A stretch of 64,000 nt of DNA from Xanthobacteraceae bacterium. GTDB taxonomy: Bacteria > Pseudomonadota > Alphaproteobacteria > Rhizobiales > Xanthobacteraceae. This document shows positions 54,659 through 63,525 of the stretch, piece by piece; position 1 is the stretch's first letter, and the number at the start of each line of letters is the position of its first letter. The notes beneath the pieces were generated by a model that worked only from the letters and a program-made list of their open reading frames with translations, was not told the DNA's origin and made no database searches. Both the position numbers and the translations under genes were made by a program. Where the stretch lies: contig JAIELW010000011.1 of assembly GCA_019752575.1 (NCBI GenBank), positions 186,001 to 250,000 on the forward strand, read 5' to 3'.

Positions 54659-55102
54659 TTACCACTGCGCCGGGGCGGGTGTGCCGTTAATCACTTCCTC
54701 GATGCGCCGCCGTGTGGGCTGTGTCGTGCCCTCGGGCAGCGCACGCAGCGGAAAGAATTTCGCTTCCTGAATTTCGAAGGTCGGCGCGAGCGGGCCGCCA
54801 TAGTCGAACTCGCGCACGACATAGACCGCGACATGATCGCGCGCGGAAGCATTTCTGTTCTGGAACAGCGCGTGCAGCTTCGGCGCGCCGGCAACGCGAA
54901 CATTGCCTTCTTCACGCAATTCCTTCACGAGCGCTTCTTCGAACGTCTCGCCCGGCTCGACACCGCCGCCCGGCAGATGCCAGCCCGGCGTGTAGCCGTG
55001 CCGCACCAGCAGCACTTCACCGTTTCGCAATACAATGCCGCGCACGCCGAGCGTCATGCCGCGCTTCATGCGCCAGTAGAGATGAAGGAATCGGCGGATC
55101 AC
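54659..55102 (-). CDS. NUDIX hydrolase
   Basis: The 147-residue protein has the NUDIX box GGGVEPGETFEEALVKELRE followed by EG near residues 45-66. It is preceded by VRHGYTPGWHLP and followed by VAVYVVREFDYGG. It hydrolyses a nucleoside diphosphate linked to another moiety; the substrate cannot be told from sequence. It is separate from the CoA pyrophosphatase at 44573. Confidence 0.88.
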   Translation of the reverse strand: MIRRFLHLYWRMKRGMTLGVRGIVLRNGEVLLVRHGYTPGWHLPGGGVEPGETFEEALVKELREEGNVRVAGAPKLHALFQNRNASARDHVAVYVVREFDYGGPLAPTFEIQEAKFFPLRALPEGTTQPTRRRIEEVINGTPAPAQW

Positions 55103-55115
55103 GGAATTCTACCTC

Positions 55116-55222
55116 GTCATCCCGGCCAAGGCGCGAAGCGCCGCGAGCCGGGATCCATAACCACCTGCATAGCTTATTTTGCACCAGCCGTGGTTATGGG
55201 TCCCCGCCTTCGCGGGGACGAC
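55116..55222. repeat. Gene-less relative of the GIY-YIG unit, two hairpins
   Basis: The left part (55116-55159) is a GTCATCCCGG / CCGGGAT hairpin ending in CCATA. The right part (55195-55222) is identical to the right repeat of GIY-YIG unit copy 1. Only about 35 bp separate them, starting ACC and ending GGT. It may be a deletion derivative. Confidence 0.75.
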
Positions 55223-55268
55223 ATTTGACGGCATTTTGCCTTCCGCCAAATCCCGCTACACAAGGCCG

Positions 55269-56171
55269 ATGTTCGCGCTCGCCCATCTTTCCGATCCGCA
55301 TTTGTCGCCGATACCACGCCCGAAGCTCCTGGAACTGATGGGCAAGCGCGCGGTCGGCTACTTCAACTGGCGCGCCCGGCGCTCGGTGCATCACAGCCCG
55401 GATTTTCTGGGTGCGCTCGTCGCCGATATGAAGGCGCGCGGCTTCGATCACCTCGCAGTTACGGGCGATCTCGTAAACCTCGGGCTGCCCGGCGAATACG
55501 GGTTAGCGCGGCGCTTTCTGGAAAACCTCGGCCCCGGCGAGCGCGTCTCGATGGTGCCCGGCAATCACGACGCCTATGTGCACGGCACCGCGCTCCTGCA
55601 TGTCGATCTGTGGAAGGAATACATCGCCGGCGACGAGCCCGCCGCAAAAGCAAACATCTCGGGCGCCGCTTTTCCTTATCTTCGCCGGCGCGGCAATGTT
55701 GCGATCATCGGGCTATCGACTGCGATTCCGACTGCGCCCTTTCTCGCCACCGGCAAGCTCGGCAAGGCACAGCTCATGGAATGCGAGCATTTGCTGAAAA
55801 CGATGAAGGAGGAACATCGCTTCCGGGTGGTACTCATTCATCATCCGCCGGCGGGCCGCCACTCGCCGCACGAAGTGCTGACCGACGCGAAAGCTTTTTG
55901 CGCCGTGGTTGCGCGACAAGGCGCAGAGCTGGTGCTGCACGGCCACAAGCACAAGGCGATGATGCAGAAGATTACCGGAGCAGATGGAGCCGTGAATGTG
56001 ATCGGCGTGCCATCCGCCTCCAATCCCGGTAGCATTCCGGAACGTGGCGGCGCGTACAATGTCTATCGCATCGGCGGCAAAGCGGGTAGCTGGTCCTGCG
56101 AAATGGAAAGCTACGGCTTCGCGCCGAGCGGCTCGGGCATCGCGAAAGTCAGAAGCGCGAAGCTGATTTAG
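55269..56171 (+). CDS. Calcineurin-like metallophosphoesterase, CpdA-type
   Basis: The 300-residue protein has the five metallophosphoesterase motifs: DPH in HLSDPHLS near 6, GDLVNLG near 65, GNHDAY near 97, HHPP near 193 and HGHKHK near 226. This fits the cyclic-nucleotide phosphodiesterase-like group, although the substrate is not known. The frame extends upstream into the repeat, but ATG 55269 begins the domain. Confidence 0.9.
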   Translation: MFALAHLSDPHLSPIPRPKLLELMGKRAVGYFNWRARRSVHHSPDFLGALVADMKARGFDHLAVTGDLVNLGLPGEYGLARRFLENLGPGERVSMVPGNHDAYVHGTALLHVDLWKEYIAGDEPAAKANISGAAFPYLRRRGNVAIIGLSTAIPTAPFLATGKLGKAQLMECEHLLKTMKEEHRFRVVLIHHPPAGRHSPHEVLTDAKAFCAVVARQGAELVLHGHKHKAMMQKITGADGAVNVIGVPSASNPGSIPERGGAYNVYRIGGKAGSWSCEMESYGFAPSGSGIAKVRSAKLI

Positions 56172-56175
56172 CTCG

Positions 56176-56263
56176 CCTCATCCTGAGGAGCGCCGAAGGC
56201 GCGTCTCGAAGGATGAGGCTTCATGGTTCGAGACGCGGGCTTCGCCCGTTCCTCACCATGAGG
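56176..56263. repeat. Dispersed palindrome pair, CCTCATCCTGAGGAG type (copy 3)
   Basis: Left hairpin: CCTCATCCTGAGGAGCG to CGTCTCGAAGGATGAGG; right hairpin: TTCATGGTTCGAGACGCG to CCTCACCATGAGG. It lies between convergent genes. Confidence 0.82.
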
Positions 56264-56264
56264 A

Positions 56265-56804
56265 TTATGGATTCGTCGCGAACCAAACCGCGGCGAATAG
56301 CGCCGCCGCGCCGAACAGTGCGCCGATGACGAAAGCCGCGAACACGGCTCCGCGATTTTTCTCGGGCGCTTCTTCTTTCGTCTCCGTCGTTGCCAGCGCC
56401 TGCTCGCGCGCGACCAACCTGCGCGCGACATAGCGCGTGATTGCCTCGCGCATCGGCGGCACTTCGGTGCTTTCCTCGAGCACGCGCCGGCCGTTCACGG
56501 TATCGGTAAGCAACCGATAGGTCCGCTTGTCGTTGCCCATCGCGACATGCGTGATCGCGTCCAGCCACAGCCGCGGCTGCACGCCGCCGGAAACGCCGCG
56601 ATCGAAATAATCCGTGTGCCGCGCCGGAATGTCCTTGAATACCTTATCGATGGTCTCGTTCAGGATTTCGAGGCGCGCCATCTCGGCATCGCGCAGATCG
56701 ACAATCACGGCGGAACGTTCCGCCGCCTCGATCCGGGCATCGTGTAAAGCTTGCTTCAGTGGCGTCACAGCCACCGGCATCGCCGGCTTGTTCTTGTCGC
56801 TCAC
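56265..56804 (-). CDS. Tail-anchored hypothetical protein
   Basis: The 179-residue protein has an acidic-basic coiled region (LKQALHDARIEAAERSAVIV near 16-35) and a globular middle with GGVQPRLWLDAITHVAMGND near 73-92. One C-terminal helix (GAVFAAFVIGALFGAAALFA) ends near the stop. It resembles a conserved Rhizobiales family of unknown function. Upstream lies repeat copy D. Confidence 0.75.
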   Translation of the reverse strand: MSDKNKPAMPVAVTPLKQALHDARIEAAERSAVIVDLRDAEMARLEILNETIDKVFKDIPARHTDYFDRGVSGGVQPRLWLDAITHVAMGNDKRTYRLLTDTVNGRRVLEESTEVPPMREAITRYVARRLVAREQALATTETKEEAPEKNRGAVFAAFVIGALFGAAALFAAVWFATNP

Positions 56805-56866
56805 GCTTTTCGTCCCTGTCCCAAGCGCCGCGGAGGAAGACTAGCGGCGGCCTCTCGCGCTGTCAC

Positions 56867-57037
56867 GCTAGTGGTCCGATCCTAACATTCGCATCCCGCC
56901 TTAGGCGGCTCTTTTTTGCGAATGTTAGGATCAAAGGACCGCTAGCAAATATAAATGTTCCAGTGGAGCTTTGGATTTGACACTCGCGTCGTGCGCCCGC
57001 TGAAATTTGATCGCGAATGTCAAATCCGCTCCACTGG
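56867..57037. repeat. Two-hairpin bulged element, copy D
   Basis: Hairpin D1 (56867-56946): outer arm GCTAGTGGTCC, inner arm GATCCTAACATTCGCA, loop of 23 nt, matching inner arm, unpaired AAA 56933-56935, outer arm. Linker of 13 nt (AAATATAAATGTT). Hairpin D2 (56960-57037): outer arm CCAGTGGAGC, unpaired TTT 56970-56972, inner arm GGATTTGACACTCGCG, loop of 23 nt, matching arms. D reads like copy A in reverse order. hyi ends inside D2. Confidence 0.92.
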
Positions 57038-57805
57038 CGCCAGACGATAAGGTTCCAGCCAGCCGAGACCGGCTTCGGTGCGCCCGCGCGGGCGATACTC
57101 GCAGCCGATGAAGCCGTCATAGCTCGAGAATGCGAGCGCGTTGAACACCGAAGCGATATTCACTTCGCCGCGATCGGGCTCGTCGCGTAGCGGCACGCCC
57201 GCAACCTGTACATGACCGATGCGCTTGGCGTGTTTTTCGATCCGGCGCGTAAGGTCGCCCTCGGTGATCTGCGTGTGATAGATGTCGAATTGCAGCCGCA
57301 CGTTATCGAGCCCGACCGCGTCGATGATCTCGGCGGCCTGATCGGTATAGCGCAGGAAATAATTCGGCCGGTCGCGCGCGTTCAATGGCTCGATCGTGAG
57401 CGTGACGCCGACTTCTGCCGCTTCCGCGCCGGCCCTTTTCAAGTTTGAGATAAACGCCTCGGTGTTGCGGATGTCGCGTTTCGCGTCCCCCGCCATGACA
57501 TGGATCGTCGGCACATCGATCGCACGGGCATAGCTGAGCGCCAGATGAATCTTGCGGAAAAAATCGTGCTCACGGCCCGCCACCGCGGCGCAGCCCGCGT
57601 CGCTGCCGTCCGCCGCAAACGGCGTATTGATCAGCACGCATTTCAGCCGGCTTTCGGTGAGCCAACCTTTCAGATGCTCCACCGGCTCGGCATAAGGGTG
57701 CAGCAATTCTACCGCCGAGAATCCGGCGTGATAGGCCGCCGCAAAGCGGTCGCGAAACGCATATTCCCCGAACAGCATGTTCAGGTTCGCCGCAAACCGA
57801 AACAC
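57020..57805 (-). CDS. hyi: Hydroxypyruvate isomerase family protein, GTG start
   Basis: The 261-residue TIM-barrel protein opens VFRFAANLNMLFGEYAFRDR, the family start, so GTG 57805 is chosen over ATG 57871. Metal-binding and active-site segments include HVMAG near 98, TIEPLNARDRPNYFLR near 135-150, LQFDIYHTQITEGD near 172-185 and GCEYRPRGRTEAGLGW near 234-249. The family isomerises hydroxypyruvate and tartronate semialdehyde, or acts on related 3-oxo acids. The C-terminal PVERI and the TGA are encoded by repeat D2. Confidence 0.9.
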   Translation of the reverse strand: MFRFAANLNMLFGEYAFRDRFAAAYHAGFSAVELLHPYAEPVEHLKGWLTESRLKCVLINTPFAADGSDAGCAAVAGREHDFFRKIHLALSYARAIDVPTIHVMAGDAKRDIRNTEAFISNLKRAGAEAAEVGVTLTIEPLNARDRPNYFLRYTDQAAEIIDAVGLDNVRLQFDIYHTQITEGDLTRRIEKHAKRIGHVQVAGVPLRDEPDRGEVNIASVFNALAFSSYDGFIGCEYRPRGRTEAGLGWLEPYRLAPVERI

Positions 57806-57933
57806 TTCTCGAACCCCCGTATTCGCCGCAATCGAAGCGCCTGCGCATGAAAAGCGCAAGGGAAACAACAAGACGGAATAGCGACAACGCCCAAAAGCCG
57901 CTATGGCTCAATTGACTCAAAGACGGGCTTTCC

Positions 57934-58779
57934 TTGACCACTGCAATTCTTCTCGCGGTTCTGGCCGGCGCGCTTTTGCACGCGAGCTGGAACGCCCTCA
58001 TCAAATGGGAACCGGACAAGCTCGCGGCGTCGGCTGCGATTGCGGTTGGCGCAGGCGCGATCGCGCTTCCGATTGCGCTCGTAAGCCCGCTGCCGCTCGC
58101 ACCGAGCTGGCCGCTGATCGCCTTCTCGGCGGTGATCCATGTCTTTTATTTCGCGCTCGTAGGATACGCGCTGCGTCATGCCGATCTCGGCGTTGCCTAT
58201 CCGCTGACGCGCGGTTCGGCTCCCGCGTTCACCGCAATTCTCGCAGCGGTCTGGCTCGGCGAAATGCTTGCACTTTCGGGCTGGCTCGCGATCGGCGCGA
58301 TTGCCGCAGGCGTGGTCACGCTTTCCGCCGACGCCCTCTTGCGCGGCGGGCTCACGCCGCGCGCGGCGGTGCTCGCCTTCACCAACGCCGCAATCGTCGT
58401 CGCCTATACGCTAGTCGACGGTCTCGGCGCGCGGCTCGCGGGCAATGCCCTTTCTTACGTGTCCTGGATGATGGCGGGCACCGCGTTGTTGATCGTCCCG
58501 ATCGCGCTCGTTTTCTATCGCGAGCAGATCGCCGAGAAGGAACGCGGCTTCTGGATACGCGCCTTGTTTGCGGGCGGACTCAGCATCGCGAGCTACGGGA
58601 TCGCGCTCTGGGCGATGACCAAAGCGCCGATCGGCCTCGTCGCGGCGTTGCGCGAGACTTCGATGTTATTCGCAGCGATTTTGGGAGCGCTTATTTTCGA
58701 CGAGCGGTTCGGCCCCAAACGCTGGGCCGCGCTCTTTCTGATCTTGATCGGGATCGGGCTGTTACGCGTTCCGTTCTAA
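57934..58779 (+). CDS. EamA-family (DMT superfamily) transporter, TTG start
   Basis: The 281-residue protein has ten helices in two EamA repeats; GALLHASWNALIKW and LGVAYPLTRGSAPAFTAI mark the first, and GLVAALRETSMLFAAILGAL the second. It probably exports a small metabolite. The start is TTG 57934, since an upstream ATG (57903) is closed by TGA. It is divergent from hyi. Confidence 0.88.
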   Translation: MTTAILLAVLAGALLHASWNALIKWEPDKLAASAAIAVGAGAIALPIALVSPLPLAPSWPLIAFSAVIHVFYFALVGYALRHADLGVAYPLTRGSAPAFTAILAAVWLGEMLALSGWLAIGAIAAGVVTLSADALLRGGLTPRAAVLAFTNAAIVVAYTLVDGLGARLAGNALSYVSWMMAGTALLIVPIALVFYREQIAEKERGFWIRALFAGGLSIASYGIALWAMTKAPIGLVAALRETSMLFAAILGALIFDERFGPKRWAALFLILIGIGLLRVPF

Positions 58780-58791
58780 GACGAAGCGCAA

Positions 58792-59067
58792 TTACATCCG
58801 GTACTGCTGAATGCGCGTGGTGCGCAGACCGGCAAGACCGTGCTTATCGATCGAAGCTTGCCAGTTGAGGAATTCTTCGACGGTGAGAGTGTAGCGCGCG
58901 CAGGCTTCTTCGAGCGAAAGCAAGCCGCCACGCACGGCCGCAACGACTTCAGCCTTGCGGCGAATGACCCAACGACGGGTCGATGGCGGAGGAAGGTCCG
59001 CGATCGTCAAGGGGCTACCGTCCGGCCCGATCACATATTTCACTCTCGGGCGATGCGCTTCGGTCAT
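58792..59067 (-). CDS. sciP: DUF1153 protein, SciP-type CtrA inhibitor
   Basis: The 91-residue protein has the DUF1153 helix-turn-helix: PSTRRWVIRRKAEVVAAVRG near 28-47 and LSLEEACARYTLTVEEFLNW near 50-69, with the GPDGSPLTIADLPPP head. In Caulobacter SciP binds the response regulator CtrA and holds back its transcription of flagellar and cell-cycle genes. Flagellar genes flgD and fliK lie next to it. No CtrA box (TTAA-N7-TTAA) was evident upstream. Confidence 0.92.
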   Translation of the reverse strand: MTEAHRPRVKYVIGPDGSPLTIADLPPPSTRRWVIRRKAEVVAAVRGGLLSLEEACARYTLTVEEFLNWQASIDKHGLAGLRTTRIQQYRM

Positions 59068-59226
59068 TACAAACTCACTCGGAACACAACTCGTAATGAC
59101 GGAAACACTAGTGTCGAGCGATGAACATTTCCCTAAGGGTTTGTTTCCAAAAGGTTATTAGTCCCGCTCACATTTGGCGGAACGGGAACAGGTCAAAAAG
59201 GCCCGTAAAATTAAGGGTTTTTGCTA

Positions 59227-59889
59227 CTAGTTCGACTGCGGGCGCTGCACCGCTTTGACCTTGTCGAGCTTGATTAGCGCGGTGCCTACCATCAGGAGCG
59301 GCTCGCTGCCTGAGAGATCGACCGCATCGACCACACCGGAGAACTGGGTCGAAACGGTAACGCCCTGACCGCTCGCATCCTTCGCATTGATCTTGATCGT
59401 GTACTGACCCGCCGGCGCGGTCTGGCCATTCGACATCTTGCCGTCCCACGTGAAGCCGGAGGTGCCGGCCTCTAAAGTGGTCTCGGTGGTGAAAATGACG
59501 TTGCCGGTGGCGTCCGCGATGTTGATCGTGGCCGAGGCGTTGCGCGGGGCGGTGACGTACCAGGTCGCGACGTTATCCTTTAGCGCGCTGGTCGCCCCGT
59601 CCGCTGTGATCGTCGCGCCGACATAGTTCATTGCGGTCGAAAGCTGGCTCGACTTGTTGAGATTGACGAGCGCTTCGAGCGACTCGTTCGTGCGGATCTG
59701 CTGCTCGACGCCCGCGAACTGCACGAGCTGCTGCGTGAACTGGTTGGTGTCGAGCGGATCGAGCGGATTCTGGTTCTTGAGCTGCGTGGTGAGCAACAGC
59801 AGGAACGTATCGAAGTTGTTCGCGATCGACGCGCGGCTGGTCTGCGCCGCAGTTTGGGCTTGCGTTTGCGTGACCGAGGTGACAGCCAT
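59227..59889 (-). CDS. flgD: Flagellar hook assembly protein FlgD
   Basis: The 220-residue cap protein guides hook polymerisation. It shows the family head NFDTFLLLLTTQLKNQNPLD near 24-43, FTQQLVQFAGVEQQIRTNES near 51-70 and an Ig-like middle domain with FTWDGKMSNGQTAPAGQYTI near 144-163. It is cotranscribed with fliK, whose stop is 9 bp upstream. Confidence 0.94.
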   Translation of the reverse strand: MAVTSVTQTQAQTAAQTSRASIANNFDTFLLLLTTQLKNQNPLDPLDTNQFTQQLVQFAGVEQQIRTNESLEALVNLNKSSQLSTAMNYVGATITADGATSALKDNVATWYVTAPRNASATINIADATGNVIFTTETTLEAGTSGFTWDGKMSNGQTAPAGQYTIKINAKDASGQGVTVSTQFSGVVDAVDLSGSEPLLMVGTALIKLDKVKAVQRPQSN

Positions 59890-59898
59890 GACGCGCTC

Positions 59899-61341
59899 CT
59901 AAATCCGGATATCGACGCCGCCGCGCATCTGCGCCGCAAGCGTTGCGTTGCCGGCCGCAATCTCGGTCATAATTTCGGCATCAGCCTCGGCGAGATCGGG
60001 ACCGCCGCGCAACGCAGGCGCATGGCCGTGCTGTCCTTGTTGTGCCTGCGTATCCTGCCGGAGCGAAAATTCGAGGCCGCCGGCGTCGAGCTTCAGGCCG
60101 GCGTTCTGCAGCGCCTTTTCGAGTCCGCGCGCGTCGCGCTGAAGCATGTCGAGCGTTTCCGCGCGCTCCACGATCAGCTTCGTGTTGGTGTTGCCCTTAT
60201 TATCGATCTCGAGTCGCACATCGATCCGGCCGAGTTCCGGCGGATCGAGGCGGATGTCGAAGCGCCGCTCGCCCTTGCCCGCACGGGTCGCGATCTCGAC
60301 AGCGAGTTCGTTGAGCGGCACGGCGCGCGAGACTTCTGCGGCCATCATGGTTTGCGCCTGCACCGGCGCATTGATCTGTACCGTCATCGCAAAGTTCGGC
60401 GCGACCGCATTCGAGGAAACCTGCGGCTTCGGCAACTCCGGGGCCGTCTCGTTCGCCTCGAGCCCCAGCGAAAGCTGGACTTGCTTGTTGATCGCGGCGT
60501 TCAGCATCTCGAGATGCGCCGGGCCTTGCAGCGCCCTCGCGGTCGCAACACTCACCGAACCCGGTTGAGTCTGCACTTGCGCCCGGCCCTCAAGCTTGAA
60601 CTGCGCAGCCGCGTTCTCCGGCTTCGCATGCGAAAGAATTGCCTCAACCGCGGCTTCCGGAAGCGAAAGCTCGCGAGTCTTTCCGTTTCCCGAAGCCGGT
60701 GCGATTTCCAACTGAACATCGATCTTCGCCGGCTGCTGCGATGTCTGCACCGGTTGTGCTTCGGCGGCGGCGGGAACCGTTACGTCGGCGATTGCTGCCG
60801 CGAGTGCGGGAGCGGTCTGCGTCGCAGTGGTGACCTGCGCGGTGGCGGCAATCGCAGGCGCGGCGGCGATCTGCGCCACATTCGGATCGGCGCTCGCTTG
60901 CGTGCCGACCGCGGTCTGCTGCTCAGTCTCGGTCAGCGCAATCATCAGGAGCGCGTCTGCGCTCGCGGTGTAATCGCCGCTGTCGTCGGTTTCGGTTTCC
61001 TCGCCGCTCTCGTCAGCCGACTTTGCCGGATCGCTGGCTTCGGTCTGCGGATTCGCTTCGGGCTTTTCGGCATCCGGCGTGCGGCGCTTGGCCTGGCGGT
61101 CTGCGTCCGCTTCCGGCTTCGGCTGTTTCGCCGGCACGTCGTCGCGGCGCTCCGCTTTGGGCGCATCCGGCTCTCGCACGCCGGCTTTGACGTCGGCGAC
61201 CGCGTTCAGAAGCAACGAAAACGGATCGTCGCCCTCCGCCGCGGAATTCTGCGGCTGGGAAAGGCTGGCTCGGAAGTCGGTGGAGGAAACGGCGGAGACG
61301 CTGGCCAAGAGGGCACCTCGAAGGAACGAATGGATCCGCAT
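59899..61341 (-). CDS. fliK: Flagellar hook-length control protein FliK
   Basis: From ATG 61341 the product has 480 residues. The N-terminal and middle parts are low-complexity, rich in Ala, Gln, Glu and Pro, as expected for a ruler protein. The C-terminal domain has ELAVEIATRAGKGERRFDIR and LDPPELGRIDVRLEI, the Flg_hook motif. The frame is open to 61395, but no binding site supports that start. It is the first gene of a fliK-flgD pair; the 171 bp toward mnmA hold no gene. Confidence 0.9.
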   Translation of the reverse strand: MRIHSFLRGALLASVSAVSSTDFRASLSQPQNSAAEGDDPFSLLLNAVADVKAGVREPDAPKAERRDDVPAKQPKPEADADRQAKRRTPDAEKPEANPQTEASDPAKSADESGEETETDDSGDYTASADALLMIALTETEQQTAVGTQASADPNVAQIAAAPAIAATAQVTTATQTAPALAAAIADVTVPAAAEAQPVQTSQQPAKIDVQLEIAPASGNGKTRELSLPEAAVEAILSHAKPENAAAQFKLEGRAQVQTQPGSVSVATARALQGPAHLEMLNAAINKQVQLSLGLEANETAPELPKPQVSSNAVAPNFAMTVQINAPVQAQTMMAAEVSRAVPLNELAVEIATRAGKGERRFDIRLDPPELGRIDVRLEIDNKGNTNTKLIVERAETLDMLQRDARGLEKALQNAGLKLDAGGLEFSLRQDTQAQQGQHGHAPALRGGPDLAEADAEIMTEIAAGNATLAAQMRGGVDIRI

Positions 61342-61512
61342 TTCCTTTAGCAAGTGCCGGGCCAGATTTGGCTCGCGGAAAATGCCAGAAATCAACGATT
61401 TCCGTAATCATGCCTGCCGGAACCGACCGGCAGATTCCGCACACCCGGCAGACTTTGCCGCCTCTTTGCTTGGCGGACATCGATCCCTATAACGCCCGCC
61501 AAGAGATAAAAC

Positions 61513-62715
61513 ATGAAGCCCGATTTCGAAATCGAAGGACTGCCGCAGAAGACCCGCATCGTTGTCGCGATGTCGGGCGGCGTGGATTCGTCGGTCGCCG
61601 CAGTGCTCGCAAAGCGCGCGGGCTATGACGTCGTCGGCGTCACGTTGCAGCTCTACAACCATGGCGAGGCGATCCAAAAGAAAGGTGCCTGCTGCGCCGG
61701 CTCCGACATCCATGACGCGCGCATGGTCGCGGCGAAGATCGGCATTCCGCATTTCGTGCTCGACTACGAGGAGCGTTTTCGCGAGCAGGTGATCCGGCCT
61801 TTCGCGGACTCTTATGCGCGCGGCGAGACGCCGGTGCCCTGCATCTCCTGCAACCAAACCGTGAAGTTCAAGGATTTGCTGGCGACGGCCAAGGATCTCG
61901 GCGGCACCGCGCTCGTCACCGGCCACTACATCGAGAGCCGCGGCGCCGGAAATCATCGCGCGATGTATCGCGCGCATGACGCCGACCGCGACCAGAGCTA
62001 TTTTCTCTACGCGACCACGCAGGAGCAGCTCGATTACCTGCGCTTCCCGCTCGGCGGCTTGGCGAAGCCCGCCGTGCGCGCGATCGCCGAAGAACTCGGC
62101 CTGATCGTCGCGAACAAGCCGGACAGCCAGGACATCTGCTTCGTGCCATCGGGCCGCTACACCACGATCATTGATCGGCTAAAGCCGAATGCCGGCGAAC
62201 CGGGCGAGATCGTGCATCTCGATGGCCGCACGCTCGGCACGCATCAGGGCATCATTCATTACACGGTCGGCCAGCGCCGCGGCCTCAACATTGCTCTTGG
62301 TACTCCAGAAGGCGAGCCGCTCTACGTCATCAAGCTCGATGCAAAAACGAAGCGCGTGATTGTCGGCCCGCGCGAAGCGTTACTGGTCGGTCGCGCGCAA
62401 CTGCGCGACATCAATTGGCTCGGCACCGTTTCGCCGGCCGAAATGGCGCAGGCCCAGACGCCGGTATTCGCCCGCGTGCGCTCCACACGTTCGCCCGTGG
62501 AAGCTGCGCTGCATTGCGACGGCAACCGAATTTCCATCGGCTTCGCCGATGGAGAGGAAGGGGTCGCACCCGGCCAGGCCTGCGTTCTTTATGACAGCGC
62601 CGATCCGCGCGCCCGTGTGCTCGGCGGCGGCGTGATCGCCGCCACCTTGCCGTTAGACGAAAGTCGCGAGAAAATAGTATCGGCTTTGCAACCCGAAGCC
62701 GCGTTGGTGGTTTGA
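61513..62715 (+). CDS. mnmA: tRNA-specific 2-thiouridylase
   Basis: The 400-residue enzyme adds sulfur to wobble U34 of tRNAs for Glu, Gln and Lys. The PP-loop is [17 protein letters not shown] near 17-33. The catalytic cysteines lie in [10 protein letters not shown] near 112 and [10 protein letters not shown] near 208. [11 protein letters not shown] follows near 249. AGAGATAAAAC precedes the ATG. Confidence 0.96.
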   Translation: MKPDFEIEGLPQKTRIVVAMSGGVDSSVAAVLAKRAGYDVVGVTLQLYNHGEAIQKKGACCAGSDIHDARMVAAKIGIPHFVLDYEERFREQVIRPFADSYARGETPVPCISCNQTVKFKDLLATAKDLGGTALVTGHYIESRGAGNHRAMYRAHDADRDQSYFLYATTQEQLDYLRFPLGGLAKPAVRAIAEELGLIVANKPDSQDICFVPSGRYTTIIDRLKPNAGEPGEIVHLDGRTLGTHQGIIHYTVGQRRGLNIALGTPEGEPLYVIKLDAKTKRVIVGPREALLVGRAQLRDINWLGTVSPAEMAQAQTPVFARVRSTRSPVEAALHCDGNRISIGFADGEEGVAPGQACVLYDSADPRARVLGGGVIAATLPLDESREKIVSALQPEAALVV

Positions 62716-62733
62716 GCGTTCGAAGGGGCGTCC

Positions 62734-63441
62734 ATGAAGACCGAAGTCGCTGGCAACGGCAAAGAGGCGCAGGGCGGCCTGGACCGCGCCACCATCGAAA
62801 AAGCCTATGCCCGCTGGGCGCCCGTTTATGACCTCGTGTTCGGTCCGCTACTCGACATGGGCCGCCGCACGGCGACCACTGCCGCCACCCGCGTGGGCGG
62901 CCGTATCCTGAATGTCGGCGTCGGAACCGGCCTGGAACTTCCTTATTTCGAAAAATCGCACGAAGTGATCGGCGTCGATATTTCCGAGCCGATGCTCCGG
63001 AAGGCGCAGGAGCGCGTGGACCGCGAGAAACTTCAAAACGTGAAGGGCCTCTGCGTCATGGACGGCGCAAACCTTTCCTTTGCCGACGGCTCGTTCGATT
63101 GCGTGGTCGCGCAATTCGTCATCACCACCGTTCCGCAGCCGGAAAAAACGCTCGACGAATTCGCGCGCGTGCTCAAACCCGGCGGTGAGATCGTGCTGGT
63201 GAACCACATTGGTGCCGAGCGTGGATTACGTGCGAGTTTCGAGCGCTGGTTCTCGCAGCACGCGCGCAAGCTCGGCTGGTCGCCGGAATTCCCCTTCAAG
63301 CGGCTTTCCGATTGGGCGGAAAAGAACGGCAACGTCCGCCTCGTCGAGCGCCGCACGGTTCCGCCCTTCGGCGTGTTCACGCTGATGCGCTTCGCCCGCC
63401 AGGCTGCGGCAAGCGCCAAGCCGGCCGCTGCGACAGCCTGA
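62734..63441 (+). CDS. SAM-dependent methyltransferase, PmtA-like
   Basis: The 235-residue protein has motif I ILNVGVGTGLELPYF near 58-72, motif II VIGVDISEPMLRKAQERV near 77-94 and the post-motif segment DCVVAQFVITTVPQPEKTLD near 120-139. The pattern IEKAYARWAPVYDLVFGPLL near 26-45 is typical of the bacterial phosphatidylethanolamine N-methyltransferase group, which makes phosphatidylcholine. It lies 18 bp after mnmA and just before tRNA-Met. Confidence 0.82.
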   Translation: MKTEVAGNGKEAQGGLDRATIEKAYARWAPVYDLVFGPLLDMGRRTATTAATRVGGRILNVGVGTGLELPYFEKSHEVIGVDISEPMLRKAQERVDREKLQNVKGLCVMDGANLSFADGSFDCVVAQFVITTVPQPEKTLDEFARVLKPGGEIVLVNHIGAERGLRASFERWFSQHARKLGWSPEFPFKRLSDWAEKNGNVRLVERRTVPPFGVFTLMRFARQAAASAKPAAATA

Positions 63442-63525
63442 AGTTCCTTCAATCCTTGACAGCGACGGCGCCGGGTTTCATATCCCGGCCCTCTCGAATG
63501 GTAGCTTTGCCGTTACGAAACAGGC

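Noticed and set aside
58792-59226. CtrA box upstream of sciP or after flgD
   Set aside because: No TTAA-N7-TTAA site was found; single TTAA words are expected by chance.
59854-61350. 498-codon open frame opposite fliK
   Set aside because: Its Arg/Leu/Gly-rich product has no domain, while fliK shows the Flg_hook motif and sits in order with flgD.
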